A stretch of 64,000 bases of DNA from VGBO01 sp964453335. GTDB taxonomy: Bacteria; Actinomycetota; Acidimicrobiia; Acidimicrobiales; CAIXPF01. Of the stretch, positions 60,566 to 64,000 are shown in pieces; within the stretch, counting starts at the first letter, position 1, and each line of letters opens with the position of its first letter. The notes below the pieces were generated by a model. It did no database searches. It saw nothing but the letters and a program-made list of their open reading frames with translations, and was not told the origin of the DNA. The stretch is from the NCBI GenBank assembly GCA_964453335.1, contig CAYVOK010000001.1, forward strand, positions 186,001 to 250,000, read 5' to 3'. The position numbers and the translations under genes are program-made.

Positions 60566-60684
60566 TTTTTACCTTCGATTTTCTTGAATGGTTTCTTATT
60601 AATTGTAATCAATTCAGGAAAATTTCTTCTAATTAAATATTCTTTGAAAGTAATGTGATTCAATATTGTTCTATTTCTTTCCAT
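60562..60684 (-). CDS. Hidden 40-aa protein with tag-like segment
   Basis: Read directly from the sequence. ATG at 60684, stop TGA overlapping the gp15-like start (ATGA), so translation is coupled. ITFKEYLIRRNFPE|L (residues 11-25) resembles the shared tag. The protein is basic. The start has CATATATATTGT immediately upstream with no Shine-Dalgarno, nearly the same as before the tagged gene at 16890 (CATATATATTAT). Confidence 0.65.
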   Translation of the reverse strand: MERNRTILNHITFKEYLIRRNFPELITINKKPFKKIEGKK

Positions 60685-60698
60685 ACAATATATATGAA

Positions 60699-60733
60699 AA
60701 AACATGCAGAGATTATTAATCTCTGCATGTTTT
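60699..60733. terminator. Bidirectional terminator hairpin
   Basis: AAAACATGCAGAGATTA / TAATCTCTGCATGTTTT, 17-bp stem with essentially no loop. T-runs on both strands. Separates the tagged Gly/Met-rich gene from the 40-aa gene. Confidence 0.85.
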
Positions 60734-60751
60734 AATAAAATAAAAATTTAA

Positions 60752-61453
60752 TTATTTCTTTTTGCGATTCTTCTTAGCCTTTGGAACATAAGACTCAGAA
60801 GCCATGCCACCGGGCATAGGCATTTGAGGCATTCCACCGCCCATTCCACCCATATCACCACCAGCGCCACCACCACCGAATGATGGAACGGCTTGGTCAC
60901 CCATAGGAGGGCCTTCTTCACCCATAGCTCCAGAAGGAGGACCGGCTTCTTCTGTGCCTTCGCCTTCGGCTCCCTCTTCGCCTTCCATACCTTCTGCCTT
61001 CTCAATGTTCTTCTTAATCATTTTAAGCAAGTCATTAATAGTATCGGCTCTTGCAGCAGCGTCTTCTCCCTTACTGCGTAAGAAATCCAACTGTGCTTCA
61101 ATGTCACTAACAGCTTTTTGCATAACAGCTTCGGGGCCTTCTGCATCTGCTCCTACGCTAGCATCAACATTCTCTTCTCCTTCGGCTTCTGGAGGAGCCA
61201 TTCCACCTTCTTCTTGATCTGCTGTCTTTGGACCTTCATCCATAAATCCTTGTGGAGACATGCCGCCACCGGATGGCATTCCACCACCAGGAGGCATGCT
61301 GCCCATGCCACCCAAACTTGGAGCAGCAGGCATATCGCCACCAGTTTGTCCAGCCATAGGAGGCATAGACATACTTGGATTCATCGGCATGCCACCTTGT
61401 TCAAACAACTTGTTGGCTTGAATTCTTCTATAAAACTCATAAAAACTTTTCAT
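60752..61453 (-). CDS. Tagged Met/Gly-rich low-complexity protein, 233 aa
   Basis: N-terminus MKSFYEFYRR then NKLFE|QGGMP, the tag with a shifted L-F-E site. The middle is Met/Gly/Pro-rich with a 45-residue helical segment (AVMQKAVSDIEAQLDFLRSKG), then acidic and Gly-rich sequence and a basic end (KAKKNRKKK). It lies between the gp14-like and gp15-like genes, which supports a virion role. AAAGGTGA precedes the ATG. Confidence 0.65.
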   Translation of the reverse strand: MKSFYEFYRRIQANKLFEQGGMPMNPSMSMPPMAGQTGGDMPAAPSLGGMGSMPPGGGMPSGGGMSPQGFMDEGPKTADQEEGGMAPPEAEGEENVDASVGADAEGPEAVMQKAVSDIEAQLDFLRSKGEDAAARADTINDLLKMIKKNIEKAEGMEGEEGAEGEGTEEAGPPSGAMGEEGPPMGDQAVPSFGGGGAGGDMGGMGGGMPQMPMPGGMASESYVPKAKKNRKKK

Positions 61454-61464
61454 TTTTTCACCTT

Positions 61465-61998
61465 TTAAACTATTTTGAAGTCAACTGTTTGGTTCTTACC
61501 AACAGAGGTTCCGCTAACATCGTCTTCTTGGAATCTCTGACATATGAGTTGTAGTCTAACAACCCCATACATTTTGAATTCGCCTGTCTTTCGCTCAATT
61601 ATAACCCAATTCTCTTTTAAAAATGGTGTGAATATTCTGGAGCCAATTTTTGGTGCATGGCCCACCGTATTCAATACACTTTTATAGTTCAATTCAAATA
61701 TCATTTCATCAGGGGAATCAATACCAAATGCAGTTTGCATATTCTGAGAAGGAACTGGCTCGTATACTGCCCACAATTGCACAGGAACGGGGCTAAACAT
61801 CTTTGTTCTTGTTTCTAGGTATATTGGATCAACATTGTTAGTATCAATAAATAGTTCATAATAAAATATAGGAGAGCCACCTTGTTTAATAGACTCTTGG
61901 TCCCAATCATTGAACAAACTATGTTCTGGCAATCCGTCATCGAATTGTTGCATCGATCCAGTTGGGCAATACGGTTTGCCATCGTTTCTGTAAATCAA
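61465..61998 (-). CDS. gp14-like neck protein
   Basis: 177 residues. PIYLETRTKMFSPVPVQLWAVYEPVPS, AFGIDSPDEMIFELN and GSRIFTPFLKENWVIIERKTGEF have the layout of the conserved part of T4 gp14 (VYIPREYANLDLILGEDP, DDEVTLSIN, GDLIYFPMDNSLFEINWVE). TTG start with AAGGAGAAGAAT upstream; overlaps the upstream gene by 4 bases. Confidence 0.7.
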   Translation of the reverse strand: MIYRNDGKPYCPTGSMQQFDDGLPEHSLFNDWDQESIKQGGSPIFYYELFIDTNNVDPIYLETRTKMFSPVPVQLWAVYEPVPSQNMQTAFGIDSPDEMIFELNYKSVLNTVGHAPKIGSRIFTPFLKENWVIIERKTGEFKMYGVVRLQLICQRFQEDDVSGTSVGKNQTVDFKIV

Positions 61999-64000
61999 AT
62001 TCTTCTCCTTGGCTCTTCGTCTTCTCCAGGCCTGTCAATTACACGCCCACCCATAATATCTTTTACTTCTGCATCGCTTTGATATGGCATATCATCTTCA
62101 TCTTGATCTACTTGTTGATATGCAGGATTGTTGTTTTTATCATGGTCTATAATAAAGTTCATTAGTTCTTTCGTTAAATATTGTGCAGCAGATTTCAAAT
62201 TTGCACCATAGTCAGCTTTTAATTTTTCTATTATTCCCTGTTCATCTACAAGTTCTCGTAGGAAAGGACTTTTAGGACTAATGAAATTTTGAACTTCTTG
62301 CTTTTGCTTGACTGGATCTTTTTCTCGTATAACCTTTTTATAATATCTATCTACTACTAGTTTTTCAAGTCTAGCTATTATTTTATTCAAGGATTCTTGT
62401 TCATCCGCAGATAGACCACCAGAAAGCCTTAAGGCTACAGCTTTATGATGCTCTGGATCATGTTCATAAACGAATCCAGCATCTTTTCTCTTGACTGCTA
62501 ATTTGCCACATTGTTCGATTGGAGGCCCTTCTTTTCCTTGATTCTTAGCATCCCACACATAAAATGCATGGAAAATAACATTTTTCAAATTGTCCGTATA
62601 GAACCCAATAGATGTAGAATCTGGCCACATACTCGTAAGCCATATCTTTTCTGCCAAGTTTGCCATTTTCTCGTGATCTGTATCACCACCTATACAAAAC
62701 TTATTTCCAGAATCACATGCTTCTTTTAATAACATAAAATCATCAAATCCAAAAGATTCAACAAGCTGATCTTTTGTAATATTTGATGGAAGCATTAATA
62801 AAGCATCTGCAGAATTTACTTTGTTATATGCATTAAAACAAATGGAAGCCGCAACTCTTAGTAGTTCCATTTCTGGATTCTTAACAAAAGAATCATAAAG
62901 ATCATTAATATTTAGTATTGATTTAACGCTAGGTCTTTTTCCAGCAACAATATCAGGCATTTCTTTTTCAACAAAGTTAGTCAAATCGCTTACAAAGTTT
63001 TTCGTGTCCTTTTCAATTCTTTCTAGCAAATATCTAAAACAAAATGCAGCTTTTAGAATTGCTAATTTTGCAGACAAAGAAACTTTAGAATTTAGTATAT
63101 TCTTGGAATTTTCAAGGAAAACAAAAATACATCGTTGCAATGTGTTGATAAGTGAGTTTGATTTATTAGTAATAGCAGCTTCAATTTGCCCACTCATTGA
63201 CATCCCAGACTCTGGGGCAAATGGTTTGTCGGGCTCGCTAGCATGTATCCTATGAATGCCCCCAGATTTTTCTCCACCTTTAACAAATGTATCTGCATCT
63301 GCTCCTATATCGAGTTCTTCTCCCTCGTCATTTGTTGGGCCAGTAGATGTTTTTGCACCAACATAATAATTTTTATTTCGCATGTTGCCAAGCGTAGTTT
63401 GTTTGATGCAATTAACTAAAAAGTTAAATAAGGTATAAATTAAATCTGCTTTTCCAGCATAATGCTTTACAAATTCTGATGCTATGTATTCTACTCTATT
63501 TTCTTGTGATTCAATATCTTGAGGTTCAAATGAGCTTGAAATACCCAAAGCGTTTTTTTGTTCATCTTTAATTCTTTGAAGTCCCGCTTCATAATCAGCT
63601 TGGCTTATTTCGCCATTCTTCATCTTGTTGCCAAGATTTTCTGCTTCTCTATTCAATTCGCCAAATTTCATAGCATATTTTTCTCTTGATTGTTTATCAC
63701 GCAAGGCAATATTTCTATGACCTAGAGACAAATAAGACCTGAATCCCGTACCGGCATAATTTATTAACTTGTCCATGAAGTCTTCGAAAGTTCCAGACTT
63801 AATTCTATTAATGAATTCATTCAAAGCAGCATGAGATAATTTAGATGCACTAAAGCTTCTTTCCTCTTTTGACTTGGCCAAACGAGCAGCACTCATTTTT
63901 ACATTAGCTCTCTTGGCTTTTTGTGCAATTTCTGGTTTATATTCTTCGCCGCTTTCCATGCCACCTTTCATTCCATAAATGCAAGAACTTGTAGCATCTG
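61995..64000 (-). CDS. Large helical putative virion protein, 5' end beyond window
   Basis: At least 668 residues. The frame stays open past the first Met in the window (63971), so the start is probably outside. Helical throughout with Lys/Glu-rich segments (KQKQEVQNFISPKSPFLRELVDEQG). No family recognised. Upstream of the neck genes, so a head or neck function is likely by position. Confidence 0.55.
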   Translation of the reverse strand, partial: DATSSCIYGMKGGMESGEEYKPEIAQKAKRANVKMSAARLAKSKEERSFSASKLSHAALNEFINRIKSGTFEDFMDKLINYAGTGFRSYLSLGHRNIALRDKQSREKYAMKFGELNREAENLGNKMKNGEISQADYEAGLQRIKDEQKNALGISSSFEPQDIESQENRVEYIASEFVKHYAGKADLIYTLFNFLVNCIKQTTLGNMRNKNYYVGAKTSTGPTNDEGEELDIGADADTFVKGGEKSGGIHRIHASEPDKPFAPESGMSMSGQIEAAITNKSNSLINTLQRCIFVFLENSKNILNSKVSLSAKLAILKAAFCFRYLLERIEKDTKNFVSDLTNFVEKEMPDIVAGKRPSVKSILNINDLYDSFVKNPEMELLRVAASICFNAYNKVNSADALLMLPSNITKDQLVESFGFDDFMLLKEACDSGNKFCIGGDTDHEKMANLAEKIWLTSMWPDSTSIGFYTDNLKNVIFHAFYVWDAKNQGKEGPPIEQCGKLAVKRKDAGFVYEHDPEHHKAVALRLSGGLSADEQESLNKIIARLEKLVVDRYYKKVIREKDPVKQKQEVQNFISPKSPFLRELVDEQGIIEKLKADYGANLKSAAQYLTKELMNFIIDHDKNNNPAYQQVDQDEDDMPYQSDAEVKDIMGGRVIDRPGEDEEPRRRI

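Noticed and set aside
1..64000. tRNA genes, CRISPR arrays, integrase or insertion sequences
   Set aside because: None seen; no TTCGA-containing cloverleafs, spaced repeats, terminal repeats or transposase-like frames noticed by eye.

Overview
The window is an AT-rich, gene-dense stretch of a large T4-like myovirus genome (probably a jumbo phage). I recognise relatives of T4 gp46/gp47, gp41 (DnaB-type helicase), UvsX, UvsW, Dda, gp32, gp55, the neck/tail-completion proteins gp14 and gp15, two gp19-type tail tube proteins, a contractile tail sheath, a baseplate/tail chaperone protein (gp26-like) and a gp4-like TnsA-fold head completion protein. No integrase, rRNA, tRNA or CRISPR array was seen. 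The host cannot be named from the sequence. An HldE homologue would fit a host with heptose-containing LPS, i.e. Gram-negative.

Layout. 1-8 kb (-): a window-edge 2OG-Fe(II) oxygenase, the N-terminal half of a DnaE-type polymerase, and a complete PrkA / YeaH / SpoVR stress-kinase module. 8-11.7 kb (-): an ArdC/metallopeptidase protein, two small tagged proteins and HldE. 11.8-14.6 kb (+): an isolated four-gene cassette with two secreted proteins and a papain-family protease. 14.7-24.6 kb: mixed-strand accessory genes, ThyX, a dNMP kinase, a Hel308-like helicase and an amidoligase. 24.6-34.6 kb (-): acyl carrier protein, UvsX/RecA, gp32, dCMP deaminase, two sigma-like proteins, DnaB helicase and a family A DNA polymerase. 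34.6-35.2 kb: 560 bases without a gene, full of helices. 36-50 kb: UvsW, Dda, gp47/gp46, NrdB/NrdA, CTP synthase, a class II glutamine amidotransferase and a resolvase-like nuclease. 50-64 kb: mainly virion genes (-) with a gp55-like late sigma factor among them.

The strongest system-level signal is a short N-terminal peptide shared by about 14 otherwise unrelated proteins. It has an aromatic-rich start and then [L/I/F/V]-x-E followed usually by a small residue. It resembles the T4 capsid-targeting/gp21 prohead protease cleavage signal (MKTYQEFIAE|A). It is carried by the ArdC-like protein, by Gly/Ala/Gln-rich low-complexity proteins and by two tiny genes (53 and 40 aa) shorter than usual ORF cut-offs. 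Many of these genes have a T4-late-type TAAATA box only 4-8 bases before the start codon and no Shine-Dalgarno sequence, so their late mRNAs should be leaderless. My inference is a set of proteins packaged in the head and delivered with the DNA, including an anti-restriction factor.

Other highlights are a structured ~485-base candidate noncoding RNA, a structured leader before nrdB, a candidate -1 frameshift after the gp26-like gene, DnaE ending just before its catalytic Asp motif, and a family A polymerase with HDG in place of HDE. Nucleotide metabolism (ThyX, dCMP deaminase, dNMP kinase, NrdAB, PyrG) together with the replication, recombination and late-transcription genes indicates a largely self-sufficient lytic programme.
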